A stretch of DNA of 17,763 nt, taken from contig CAMWGM010000007.1 in NCBI GenBank assembly GCA_947173755.1, positions 1-17,763 of the forward strand, in the 5' to 3' direction. The notes below the pieces were generated by a model, which saw nothing but the letters and a program-made list of their open reading frames with translations, had not been told where the DNA came from and made no database searches. This document shows positions 7,222-14,993 of this stretch, piece after piece. Source of the DNA: an uncultured Muribaculaceae bacterium (lineage in GTDB: Bacteria; Bacteroidota; Bacteroidia; Bacteroidales; Muribaculaceae). A program made the position numbers and the translations under genes. The number at the start of each line of letters is the position of its first letter. Position 1 is the first letter of the stretch.

Positions 7222-8574
7222 ATGAGAAAGACTTACAAGTTGCGCAAGGGTCTCAATCTGTCGCTCGAAGGAGCGGTTGATCCGGGCACGCCTGCCGTCA
7301 GCCCCGACCATATCTCGGCGGTAGCGATGGTGCCTGACGATTACCCGGGCTTTCTTCCGAAACTTGACGTGAAGGAGGGTGACATTGTAGCGCAGGGGGC
7401 TCCTCTGATGCATCATAAGGCTGACGAAGAGGTGAAACTGGTAGCGCCCGCAGGGGGTGTGGTCAGAGCCGTCGTCCGCGGACCGCGCCGCAAGATCGAG
7501 CGAGTCGTTGTGGAGCCGGTCTCCGAGGCCCCGTCGGCCGTGAGATTTGAAGCCGGAACACCGACAGACCCGGCAGAGATAGCGGGACGCATCAAAGCCT
7601 CGGGACTCTGGGCGCAGATGCGCCGCCGTCCCTATGACGTGATTCCGTTCCCGGGTGACCGTCCGCGTGATATCTTCATCACGGCTATGGACACTGCTCC
7701 GCTTGCTCAGAATCTCGATACTCTCGTTGCTGACCGCAAGGAAGACCTCGATGCAGGTGTCAAGGCTCTCGGTAAACTCACCGACGGAAAGATTTACATA
7801 AGCGTGGCCACCGGGTCAACACTCCCCGATATAGAAGAAGCCGAGATGGCTGAGTTCACTCCGCTCCATCCTGCCGGCAATGCGGGTGTACAGGCCGCCA
7901 ATATCGCCCCTGTCAACAAGGGTGAGATCATCTGGACACTCGACATCGTCACGCTCGCGCGTATCGGCGCACTCTATACCAAAGGAATCGTCGACACCGA
8001 ATGCACCGTGGCCGTAACAGGTCCGGAGGCTTCTTCGCCAAAACGGGTCAGAGTGCCTGAGGGTACAGCCGTCAAGGATATTCTCGCCGGAATGTCTGTC
8101 ACGTCTGACCACCATGTGAGAATTATTTCGGGAAATGTCCTGACAGGTATTCCCGTACCCGAGGATGGTTTCCTGCGTTTCCCCTACCGCCAGATCACAC
8201 TTATCGCCGAGGGTGACGACCGTCACGAGTTCATGGGCTGGGCCTCGATGAGCCCTGACAAAATGAGCGTCAGCCGTGCCTTCCTCTCGAAAATCGGAGG
8301 CAGGAAGTTCTCGCCCGACGCCCGACTGAACGGAGGACGCCGCGCCATGATCATGTCGGGAGTCTACGACGATCTAGTGCCGATGGACATCATGCCCGAA
8401 TATCTTATCAAAGCGATTCTCGCGCGCGACATCGACCGCATGGAGGCCCTCGGTATCTATGAAGTGGCTCCCGAAGACTTCGCGCTGGCCGAGTATGCCG
8501 ATCCGTCGAAACTCGAACTCCAGAAGATCGTCCGCGAGGCTCTCGACTATCTCCGCGGCGAGATCGAAGCGTGA
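7222..8574 (+). CDS. nqrA: Na+-translocating NADH:quinone oxidoreductase subunit A
   Basis: Peripheral cytoplasmic subunit of the six-subunit Na+-NQR respiratory pump. The 450 residues begin MRKTYKLRKGLNLSLEGAVD and carry the biotinyl-like/barrel-sandwich segment DVKEGDIVAQGAPLMHHKAD followed by VKLVAPAGGVVRAVVRG, shared with RnfC. The length matches the family (about 445-450). It is the first gene of nqrABCDEF, in the canonical order, and is read from its own promoter. NqrA carries no redox centre in characterised enzymes and is proposed to contribute to quinone binding with NqrB. The start at 7222 is the first ATG and fits the family N-terminus. Confidence 0.97.
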   Translation: MRKTYKLRKGLNLSLEGAVDPGTPAVSPDHISAVAMVPDDYPGFLPKLDVKEGDIVAQGAPLMHHKADEEVKLVAPAGGVVRAVVRGPRRKIERVVVEPVSEAPSAVRFEAGTPTDPAEIAGRIKASGLWAQMRRRPYDVIPFPGDRPRDIFITAMDTAPLAQNLDTLVADRKEDLDAGVKALGKLTDGKIYISVATGSTLPDIEEAEMAEFTPLHPAGNAGVQAANIAPVNKGEIIWTLDIVTLARIGALYTKGIVDTECTVAVTGPEASSPKRVRVPEGTAVKDILAGMSVTSDHHVRIISGNVLTGIPVPEDGFLRFPYRQITLIAEGDDRHEFMGWASMSPDKMSVSRAFLSKIGGRKFSPDARLNGGRRAMIMSGVYDDLVPMDIMPEYLIKAILARDIDRMEALGIYEVAPEDFALAEYADPSKLELQKIVREALDYLRGEIEA

Positions 8575-8609
8575 CACGTAACAATTAATTCACACATTAA
8601 ATAGAACAC

Positions 8610-9821
8610 ATGCAATCACTTCGCAAGTATCTCGACAGTCTCCGCCCGCATTTTCAGGAGGGTGGAAAACTGCATAACTTCGAGAGCGTGTTCGACGGTT
8701 TCGAGACATTTCTCTTCACACCGTCGTCAACATCGCAGTCGGGGGTAAATATCCACGATGCCCTCGATTCGAAGCGCATCATGATCATAGTGGTGGTGTC
8801 GCTCCTGCCGTGCCTCCTCTTCGGAATGTATAACACGGGCTATCAGAATGCCGTGGCAGCCGGAGCCTCTACCATCCCCTTCTGGCCGACATTCTTCTAT
8901 GGTTTCTTTGCCGTGCTTCCCCGCATCATCGTGGCTTATGTGGTGGGCCTCGGCATTGAATTCACGGTGGCGCAGATGCGTCATGAGGAAATCCAGGAAG
9001 GATTTCTCGTGACCGGTATCCTGATACCTCTCATCTGCCCGATCGAGACACCGCTGTGGATGCTGGCTGTCGCTACGGCCTTCTCGGTGATTTTCGTCAA
9101 GGAGGTGTTCGGCGGAACCGGTTACAACGTTTTCAACGTGGCGCTTGTCACCCGCGCGTTCCTCTTCTTCGCCTATCCCGCACAGATGAGCGGCGACAAA
9201 GTGTTTGTGGCATCAGGCAAGATCTTCGGGCTCGGCTATGACCTGCCCGACACTTTCACCGGGGCAACTCCTCTCGGTCAGATAGCCACATTCGCCGGCG
9301 ATCGTCTGGAGGTGCTCAATCTGCAGGACAAAGTAATCTCGACATGGGATGCCTTCCTCGGTCTTATTCCCGGATCGATGGGCGAGACCTCGACACTCTG
9401 TGTGCTCATCGGAGCCGTGATCCTTCTTGCCACAGGTATCGCTTCGTGGCGTATAATGCTCAGTGTAATTGTCGGTGGTCTGGCAATGGGCTGGATTGCG
9501 AATATCTTCCAGACACCCACCTATCCCGGGTCATTCCTCTCGCCTCTCGACCAGTTGCTCTATGGCGGTTTCGCTTTCGCGGCAGTATTCATGGCCACCG
9601 ATCCCGTCACGGCAGCACGAACCGGGACAGGCAAATATATCTACGGTCTGCTCGTAGGCGTAGTGGCCGTGCTGATCCGCGTCTACAACAACGGCTATCC
9701 TGAGGGAGCCATGCTGGCAGTACTGCTGGCCAACGCACTTGCTCCGCTGATCGACTACTGCGTTGTTCAGGCCAACGTGTCGCGCCGAATGGCAAGAATG
9801 AAAAAACGTGTCAATTCCTAA
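8610..9821 (+). CDS. nqrB: Na+-translocating NADH:quinone oxidoreductase subunit B
   Basis: Large integral-membrane subunit that holds a covalent FMN, binds riboflavin and quinone, and takes part in Na+ translocation. The 403 residues have an N-terminal soluble segment (1-55) and then about ten membrane helices. The flavinylation motif is DTFTGAT (214-220), so T220 is the predicted residue linked to FMN by the flavin transferase ApbE, which is not encoded in this window. Other family signatures are PLICPIETPLWM, FGGTGYNVFNVALV and FMATDPVTAARTGTGKYIYG. It starts 35 bp after nqrA and ends 4 bp before the nqrC start. Confidence 0.97.
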   Translation: MQSLRKYLDSLRPHFQEGGKLHNFESVFDGFETFLFTPSSTSQSGVNIHDALDSKRIMIIVVVSLLPCLLFGMYNTGYQNAVAAGASTIPFWPTFFYGFFAVLPRIIVAYVVGLGIEFTVAQMRHEEIQEGFLVTGILIPLICPIETPLWMLAVATAFSVIFVKEVFGGTGYNVFNVALVTRAFLFFAYPAQMSGDKVFVASGKIFGLGYDLPDTFTGATPLGQIATFAGDRLEVLNLQDKVISTWDAFLGLIPGSMGETSTLCVLIGAVILLATGIASWRIMLSVIVGGLAMGWIANIFQTPTYPGSFLSPLDQLLYGGFAFAAVFMATDPVTAARTGTGKYIYGLLVGVVAVLIRVYNNGYPEGAMLAVLLANALAPLIDYCVVQANVSRRMARMKKRVNS

Positions 9822-9825
9822 GACT

Positions 9826-10551
9826 ATGAACAAGCAAAGCAATACATACACGCTGATCTACATCATCGTCCTGGTGATCGTGGTCGGCACGGCTCTTGCC
9901 TGGACAGCCCTCTCGCTCAAGCCCCGCCAGCAGGAAAATGTGGCGGCCGACAAAATGAGTCAGATCCTGGCTGCGGCCCGCATCACGCCTGACAAGACTG
10001 AAGTGGTGGCCGACTTCAACAAGTATATCACATCGTCGTTCGTCATCGACGAGAAGGGCGACAAGGTAGAGGGCGAGGAGGCCTTCGGTGTCGATGTGGC
10101 TACGGAATCAAAGGTTGCGACGTCGCGACGTCTGCTTCCCGTATATGTCTGCACGCTCGCCGACGGTAGCCGCAAATATATCCTTCCTGTCTATGGCGCC
10201 GGTCTCTGGGGCCCGATCTGGGGATATGTGGCCGTGGATGGCGACGGTTCGACAATCTATGGCGCATATTTCGCTCATCAGGGTGAGACTCCAGGTCTGG
10301 GTGCCGAAATCGAGAAACCGGCGTTCAGCGACCAGTTTGAAGGACGTCACCTCTTCAAGGAGGGCAAGTTCCAGCCGATCGAGGTGGTGAAGAAAGGTAT
10401 GGTCCCGACCGACGGAGCCGACTACGTGGACGGTATTTCCGGAGGCACCATCACCTCGAAAGGTGTCGGCGCCATGCTCGACAACTGCCTCACTCCCTAC
10501 AAGAAATTCCTACGCTCTCTCGCCGAGGGTGAAAACTCTGACCTCAAATAG
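9826..10551 (+). CDS. nqrC: Na+-translocating NADH:quinone oxidoreductase subunit C
   Basis: Subunit with a second covalent FMN on a periplasmic domain anchored by one N-terminal helix (about 8-30). The 241 residues end in the FMN-binding domain, with the attachment motif DGISGGT (202-208), predicting FMN on T208. The second position after Ser is Gly instead of the Ala of the SGAT form. An in-frame ATG at 9808 would overlap nqrB and add six residues; I prefer the ATG at 9826, which follows the nqrB stop by 4 bp and gives the short cytoplasmic start MNKQSNTYTL before the helix. The next gene starts 8 bp later. Confidence 0.95.
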   Translation: MNKQSNTYTLIYIIVLVIVVGTALAWTALSLKPRQQENVAADKMSQILAAARITPDKTEVVADFNKYITSSFVIDEKGDKVEGEEAFGVDVATESKVATSRRLLPVYVCTLADGSRKYILPVYGAGLWGPIWGYVAVDGDGSTIYGAYFAHQGETPGLGAEIEKPAFSDQFEGRHLFKEGKFQPIEVVKKGMVPTDGADYVDGISGGTITSKGVGAMLDNCLTPYKKFLRSLAEGENSDLK

Positions 10552-10559
10552 AAGCAATC

Positions 10560-11186
10560 ATGGCAGAAAAAGTTAAAAATTCAGAGGTGTTGCTCAACCC
10601 GCTGTCGCGCAACAACCCCGTCGTGGTGCAGATCCTCGGTATCTGTTCAGTTCTGGCAGTGACGGCCAAACTTGAGCCCGCCATCGTCATGGGCATCTCC
10701 GTGATTGCCGTTCTGGCGTTTGCCAATGTCATTATCTCGCTCCTGCGCAACACTATCCCTACCAATATCCGTATCATCGTCCAGCTCGTGGTAGTCGCGG
10801 GCCTCGTGGTTATAGTCGATCAGGTGCTCAAGGCTTATGCCTATGACGCTTCCAAGCAACTGTCGGTGTTCATCGGTCTGATCATCACCAACTGTATCCT
10901 CATGGGGCGTCTGGAGGCGTTCGCCATGGCCAACAAACCATGGCCATCGTTTCTCGACGGAGTGGGCAACGGGCTGGGATATGCGATCATCCTCGTCATC
11001 GTCGGTTTCTTCCGTGAACTTCTCGGATCGGGTACTCTCCTGGGCTATCAGGTGGTTCCGCAGTCGTTCTATGATGCCGGATATGTCAACAACGGTCTGA
11101 TGATTCTTCCTCCGATGGCTCTGATTGTCGTGGCATGCATCATCTGGGTCCAGCGCAGTTATAACAAAGATCTTCAGGAACCCTAA
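10560..11186 (+). CDS. nqrD: Na+-translocating NADH:quinone oxidoreductase subunit D
   Basis: Small membrane subunit, 208 residues, almost wholly hydrophobic with about six helices, homologous to NqrE and RnfE. C29 (in LGICSVLAV) and C112 (in ITNCILMGRLEA) occupy the positions of the cysteines that, with a pair from NqrE, hold the intramembrane 2Fe-2S cluster in the Vibrio cholerae enzyme. The signature segments FLDGVGNGLGYAIIL and FFRELLGSGTLLGY are present. It sits between nqrC and nqrE in the canonical order; the ATG 8 bp after nqrC fits the family start. Confidence 0.97.
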   Translation: MAEKVKNSEVLLNPLSRNNPVVVQILGICSVLAVTAKLEPAIVMGISVIAVLAFANVIISLLRNTIPTNIRIIVQLVVVAGLVVIVDQVLKAYAYDASKQLSVFIGLIITNCILMGRLEAFAMANKPWPSFLDGVGNGLGYAIILVIVGFFRELLGSGTLLGYQVVPQSFYDAGYVNNGLMILPPMALIVVACIIWVQRSYNKDLQEP

Positions 11187-11216
11187 CCGCCTTAAACGAC
11201 CACAAAGAAACAGATT

Positions 11217-11834
11217 ATGGAAAATTTCAATATCTTCATAAGGTCGATATTTGTCGACAACATGATTTTCGCCTACTTCCTGGGCATGTGTTCGTTTATC
11301 GCTGTGTCGAAAAACGTCAAGACTGCCTTCGGACTCGGAATCGCGGTGACATTCATGCTTGTGGTGACGCTCCCCGTCAACTATCTGCTCGAGAATTATG
11401 TGCTTCGTGCAGGTGCGCTCAAATGGCTCGGGCCCGAGTATGCGACTGTCGACCTGAGCTTCCTCTCGCTCATAATGTTTATCGCGGTGATCGCCTCAAT
11501 GACCCAGCTCGTGGAGATGGCCGTCGAGAAATACAGTCCGGCGCTTTACTCGCAACTCGGCATTTTCCTGCCGCTGATCGCGGTGAACTGCGCCATCCTA
11601 GGCGGTTCGCTTTTCATGCAGCAGCGCGACTTCCCTTCGGTGTGGACGGCAGTGTGTGCCGGCGGCGGATGGGGTCTCGGCTGGCTCTTGGCCATCACGG
11701 CCATCGCTGCTATCCGCGAACGTCTGGAGACCTACAGCAATATTCCCCGTCCGCTGCGTGGCGTGGGCATCACATTCATCCTCACGGCTCTGATGGGCAT
11801 TGCCTTCATGAGTTTCCTCGGTATTAAAATCTAA
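11217..11834 (+). CDS. nqrE: Na+-translocating NADH:quinone oxidoreductase subunit E
   Basis: Membrane partner of NqrD, 205 residues with about six helices and inverted topology relative to NqrD. C25 (FLGMCSFIAVS) and C125 (AVNCAILGGSLF) are the expected ligands of the 2Fe-2S cluster shared with NqrD. Other signatures are FMQQRDFPSVWTA and the glycine-rich GGGWGLGWLLAI, followed by IRERLETYSNIPRPLRG. It lies 30 bp after nqrD and 15 bp before nqrF. Confidence 0.97.
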   Translation: MENFNIFIRSIFVDNMIFAYFLGMCSFIAVSKNVKTAFGLGIAVTFMLVVTLPVNYLLENYVLRAGALKWLGPEYATVDLSFLSLIMFIAVIASMTQLVEMAVEKYSPALYSQLGIFLPLIAVNCAILGGSLFMQQRDFPSVWTAVCAGGGWGLGWLLAITAIAAIRERLETYSNIPRPLRGVGITFILTALMGIAFMSFLGIKI

Positions 11835-11849
11835 AACATCACAACGACT

Positions 11850-13118
11850 ATGCTCACAATCATAACAGGCGTACTGATATTTCTTATCATCACACTGGTG
11901 CTCGTGGTGATGCTGCTCGTGGCAAAACGTTTCCTCGTACATTCAGGCGACGTCACGATAACGATCAACGGCGGCGACAAACAGGTTAAGGTGCAGGGAG
12001 GCAAATCGCTTCTCTCTTCGCTGGCCGATGTCAACATTTTCCTTCCCTCGGCATGCGGAGGCAAAGGTTCGTGCGGACAGTGCAAATGTCAGGTGTTCGA
12101 AGGGGGAGGCGATATTCTTCCCACCGAGAAGGTTCACTTCTCACGCAAGCAGCAGCAGGATCACTGGCGTCTCGGATGCCAGGTGAAGATCAAGGAGAAC
12201 GCTTCGGTCGGAATACCGGCCTCGGCCCTCGATGTCAAGGAGTGGGAATGCACTGTGGTGTCCAACAAGAATGTGGCCACTTTTATCAAGGAGTTTATTG
12301 TAGCACTCCCCGAGGGTGCCCACATGAACTTCATCCCCGGCTCGTATGCGCAGATCAAGATTCCGGCCTACGAAATGGATTATGACAAGGATATCGACAA
12401 GGCCTCGATCGGTGACGAATATCTGCCGTCATGGGAAAAATTCGGACTCTTTACGCTCAAGTGCCGCAACACGGAGACGACCGTACGTGCATATTCAATG
12501 GCCAACTATCCCGAGGAGGGAGACCGCTTCATGCTGACCGTCAGAATTGCGACACCTCCTTTCAAACCGAAACCCGAAGTAGGATTTCAGGATGTGATGC
12601 CCGGCATCGCGTCAAGTTATATCTTCACACTCAAACCGGGCGACAAGGTGATGATGTCGGGTCCCTACGGAGACTTCCATCCCATTGTCGACTCGAAGGC
12701 CGAGATGATGTGGATCGGCGGCGGTGCCGGAATGGCTCCGCTGCGTGCCCAGATCATGTGGCTGACGAAGACACTCGACACCCGCGACCGCGTGATGAAC
12801 TATTTCTACGGTGCACGCGCGCTCAACGAAGTGTTCTATCTCGACGATTTCCTGCAGTTGGAAAAGGAGTTCCCCAACTTCAAGTTCCATCTCGCTCTCG
12901 ACCGTCCCGATCCCGCAGCCGATGCCGCCGGGGTGAAATATACAGCCGGATTCGTTCATCAGGTTATCTATGAGACCTATCTCAAGGATCATCCCGATCC
13001 CGAGGATATTGAATACTATATGTGTGGCCCCGGCCCGATGAGTGCCGCCGTCAACCGTATGCTCGACGATCTCGGCGTGGATCCGACCTCCGTACACTAC
13101 GACAATTTCGGAGGCTGA
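11850..13118 (+). CDS. nqrF: Na+-translocating NADH:quinone oxidoreductase subunit F
   Basis: Electron-entry subunit: takes a hydride from NADH onto FAD and passes electrons to a 2Fe-2S cluster. The 422 residues comprise an N-terminal anchor helix (about 3-25), a ferredoxin domain with C69, C75, C78 and C110, and a ferredoxin-NADP reductase-like module. FAD is bound through RAYSMANY (213-220) and NADH through GGGAGMAPLRAQ (290-301) and MCGPGPMSAAV (391-401). The protein ends DNFGG, with the terminal aromatic that stacks near FAD in the family. Cysteine numbering is one less than in V. cholerae NqrF, showing an intact reductase. It is the last gene of the operon and is followed by a strong hairpin. 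Confidence 0.97.
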   Translation: MLTIITGVLIFLIITLVLVVMLLVAKRFLVHSGDVTITINGGDKQVKVQGGKSLLSSLADVNIFLPSACGGKGSCGQCKCQVFEGGGDILPTEKVHFSRKQQQDHWRLGCQVKIKENASVGIPASALDVKEWECTVVSNKNVATFIKEFIVALPEGAHMNFIPGSYAQIKIPAYEMDYDKDIDKASIGDEYLPSWEKFGLFTLKCRNTETTVRAYSMANYPEEGDRFMLTVRIATPPFKPKPEVGFQDVMPGIASSYIFTLKPGDKVMMSGPYGDFHPIVDSKAEMMWIGGGAGMAPLRAQIMWLTKTLDTRDRVMNYFYGARALNEVFYLDDFLQLEKEFPNFKFHLALDRPDPAADAAGVKYTAGFVHQVIYETYLKDHPDPEDIEYYMCGPGPMSAAVNRMLDDLGVDPTSVHYDNFGG

Positions 13119-13144
13119 TCAAGGAAACCTATCACCTGCAAAGG

Positions 13145-13190
13145 AAATGTCCCGTCTGTAACCTGAGGAAACAGACGGGACATTTTATTT
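13145..13190. terminator. Strong hairpin between convergent nqrF and kinase-like gene (probably bidirectional terminator)
   Basis: A perfect 15-bp stem, AAATGTCCCGTCTGT (13145-13159) with ACAGACGGGACATTT (13171-13185), closes an 11-nt loop. On the plus strand it runs into TTTTATTTC, and on the minus strand the stem ends in ATTTCCTTT, so both sides have short U-rich tails. It lies 26 bp after the nqrF stop and about 40 bp after the stop of the convergent gene. Confidence 0.85.
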
Positions 13191-13225
13191 CATTGTACAT
13201 CATTCGGTATGCACGGTTTATATGT

Positions 13226-13873
13226 TCAGTCGATGAGTTTGCGACCGCGGAGATATGTCTCGACCACACCGGCTATCTCCTTTATCGGGAGTCGGGAGGA
13301 GTCGAAAGTCAGGTCGTAACTCGAGGCATGACCCCACTCTTTATCGGTGAAAAAGTTGTAGTAGTCGGACCGGAGTTTGTTTGTCTTTCGCGCGAGCGAT
13401 GTGGCCTTTTCGGGGGAGAGTTCGGGCTGGCGTGTACGGATGCGACGCACGCATTCCTCGACCGGAGCATGGATGAAGAGGTTGACGGTGCGCGGATGAT
13501 CGCGTAGAATATAGTCGGCGGTACGGCCTACCACGACGAAAGATTCTTTCTCAGCGCGGTCGAGGAGAAAATCGGAGATGGCTTTATAGAGTCCGTCGTC
13601 AGTGATGGCCGACGGACCCGTATAATAATATTGTGGCGTGTGACCGAGATTGAACGAGAAAAGCCCCTGGAGGAATGAGGGGAATTTTTCGTCGTTCTGC
13701 TCGAAAAATGAGTGATGGATACCCGAGTTTTTCGATGCTTCGGCCAGGAGTTCCTTGTCATAATAGGCGATGCCGAGGCGGTCAGCAAGTTCGCGACCGA
13801 GTTCGCGGCCACCGCTGCCGAACTGACGTCCGACGGTTATGACAAAAGGCTTTTTGGGTGATGATTCGCTCAT
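13226..13873 (-). CDS. Cytidylate kinase-like family protein
   Basis: A 215-residue P-loop kinase-like protein. The nucleotide-binding loop is VGRQFGSGGRELGREL (14-29), typical of the cytidylate-kinase-like family common in Bacteroidota and Firmicutes. VVVGRTADYILRDH follows at about 113-126, and an Arg-rich lid, ECVRRIRTRQPELS, at about 140-153. Its substrate is unknown; I do not call it the essential CMP kinase. A 5' extended reading frame begins at 13933, but the ATG at 13873 overlaps the stop of the upstream gene as ATGA and gives MSESSPKKPFVITVGRQF, placing the P-loop near the N-terminus, so it is the preferred start. The overlap implies translational coupling. Confidence 0.85.
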   Translation of the reverse strand: MSESSPKKPFVITVGRQFGSGGRELGRELADRLGIAYYDKELLAEASKNSGIHHSFFEQNDEKFPSFLQGLFSFNLGHTPQYYYTGPSAITDDGLYKAISDFLLDRAEKESFVVVGRTADYILRDHPRTVNLFIHAPVEECVRRIRTRQPELSPEKATSLARKTNKLRSDYYNFFTDKEWGHASSYDLTFDSSRLPIKEIAGVVETYLRGRKLID

Positions 13874-14901
13874 TTGATTTCTTTTACGAGGAAAATTTCG
13901 GTAGGGAAGTGGTCGGAGTAGCCGTTGAGCCACTTGCCGGAAGCAAATGTGCGCAAGGGGTAACCCTGATGATTTTTGAGGAAATGGAAATCGAGCACCT
14001 TGCAGTTGCTGTAGCGCAGACCGGCGTCATTGCGACCGAGCAGGGTGCCCGACACGATGATCTGGTCGAAAAGATTCCACTGACCTTTGTAGGCGAGGGT
14101 GCCTGTGCCGTTATCGAGGGTTTTCCACCAGGGGTTGAAGAACCCGTGAGGACCTATATTGTCGGTCTCGCGTTGGGCTCCGAGGACTCCTGCGCACGAC
14201 TGATCCTGAGGATCGTCGTTGAGGTCACCCATAATTATGACACCCTGATTCGGGCGGATGGCCCATAGGGAGTCGGCAATATGGGCCGAAAGTTGTGCGG
14301 CTGCAGCACGCAGATATGCGCTCTCCTCGCGGCCACCGAGACGCGAGGGCCAGTGGTTGACGATGATGCTGACAGTATCGCCGGCCAGAATGCCTGTGAC
14401 ACACATCTGGTCGCGGGTACGGAAGCGTGGATTTGAGGGAATGGAGAGAAGGTGGTTAGTGACATCGATCACCTGAAACTGACGCGGATTATAGAGCAGA
14501 CCGACATCGACACCGCGACGGTCGGGAGAGTCATGATGAACCACCTGAAGATTCCATTTGCGGAGAGCGGGCTGATTGACGAGGTCGTCGAGCACAGAGC
14601 GGTTCTCGATCTCGCTCACTCCGATGATGGCGGGACCTTTGGGTGTGGCGGGAGTGGTCATCGACGAGATGGTGCGCGCCAGATTGGCGAGTTTGCATTG
14701 ATATTTCTGTGCGGTCCACTGGCGGCTTCCGTTGGGCGAGAACTCAAGATCATATTTGCCGTTGTTGTTGATGGTGTCGAATAGATTCTCGAGGTTGTAA
14801 AAGGCTACGCCGAACGTGAGAAACTGTTTTTTGTCAGTCTGAGCGGATGTGGCGAGCGCCACGACCATGGCCAGAAGCAGAAGGACAGAGCGTATTTTCA
14901 T
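13870..14901 (-). CDS. Secreted endonuclease/exonuclease/phosphatase family protein
   Basis: A 343-residue metal-dependent phosphoesterase of the EEP superfamily, exported by a signal peptide (MKIRSVLLLLAMVVALATSA, predicted cleavage near 20). The catalytic motifs are all present: N36 and E38 in YNLENLFDT, E97 in VSEIENR, D132 in RRGVDVGLLYN, H183 in VNHWPSRLGG, D226 and N228 in MGDLNDDP, and D330-H331 in GYSDHFPTE. In characterised relatives these bind Mg2+ and activate water to cleave a phosphodiester or phosphomonoester; the substrate here is unknown, with extracellular nucleic acid a reasonable guess. An in-frame ATG at 14964 lies in the promoter -7 element, so 14901, which gives a clean signal peptide, is chosen. 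The stop overlaps the next gene by 4 bp. Confidence 0.9.
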   Translation of the reverse strand: MKIRSVLLLLAMVVALATSAQTDKKQFLTFGVAFYNLENLFDTINNNGKYDLEFSPNGSRQWTAQKYQCKLANLARTISSMTTPATPKGPAIIGVSEIENRSVLDDLVNQPALRKWNLQVVHHDSPDRRGVDVGLLYNPRQFQVIDVTNHLLSIPSNPRFRTRDQMCVTGILAGDTVSIIVNHWPSRLGGREESAYLRAAAAQLSAHIADSLWAIRPNQGVIIMGDLNDDPQDQSCAGVLGAQRETDNIGPHGFFNPWWKTLDNGTGTLAYKGQWNLFDQIIVSGTLLGRNDAGLRYSNCKVLDFHFLKNHQGYPLRTFASGKWLNGYSDHFPTEIFLVKEIK

Positions 14902-14961
14902 GAAGTATCGTTCTAAAAGGTGAGTATTATGGCCGCGCGGGGCACGACGCACTTCAGGGAG

Positions 14962-14993
14962 CAAATTTAATAATTTTTGGTCAATCGGCCAAG
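14962..14993 (-). promoter_or_regulatory. Promoter of the phosphoesterase / kinase-like operon
   Basis: The reverse strand reads CTTG (14993-14990), 20 bp, then TAAATTTG (14969-14962). This is an exact -7 element and a one-mismatch -33 element at consensus spacing. It overlaps the last 13 bases of the upstream MATE gene. Transcription would start near 14956, about 55 nt before the chosen ATG at 14901. Confidence 0.65.

Noticed and set aside
9808..9825. Upstream ATG for nqrC overlapping nqrB
   Set aside because: Adds six residues inside nqrB; the ATG at 9826, 4 bp after the nqrB stop, fits operon spacing and the family N-terminus.
12612..13097. 161-codon minus-strand open frame inside nqrF
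   Set aside because: Opposite a gene with all its catalytic motifs; the His/Glu/Gly-rich composition is that of an antisense shadow.
14902..14964. 21-residue N-terminal extension of the phosphoesterase
   Set aside because: It would precede the inferred transcription start and bury the signal peptide.
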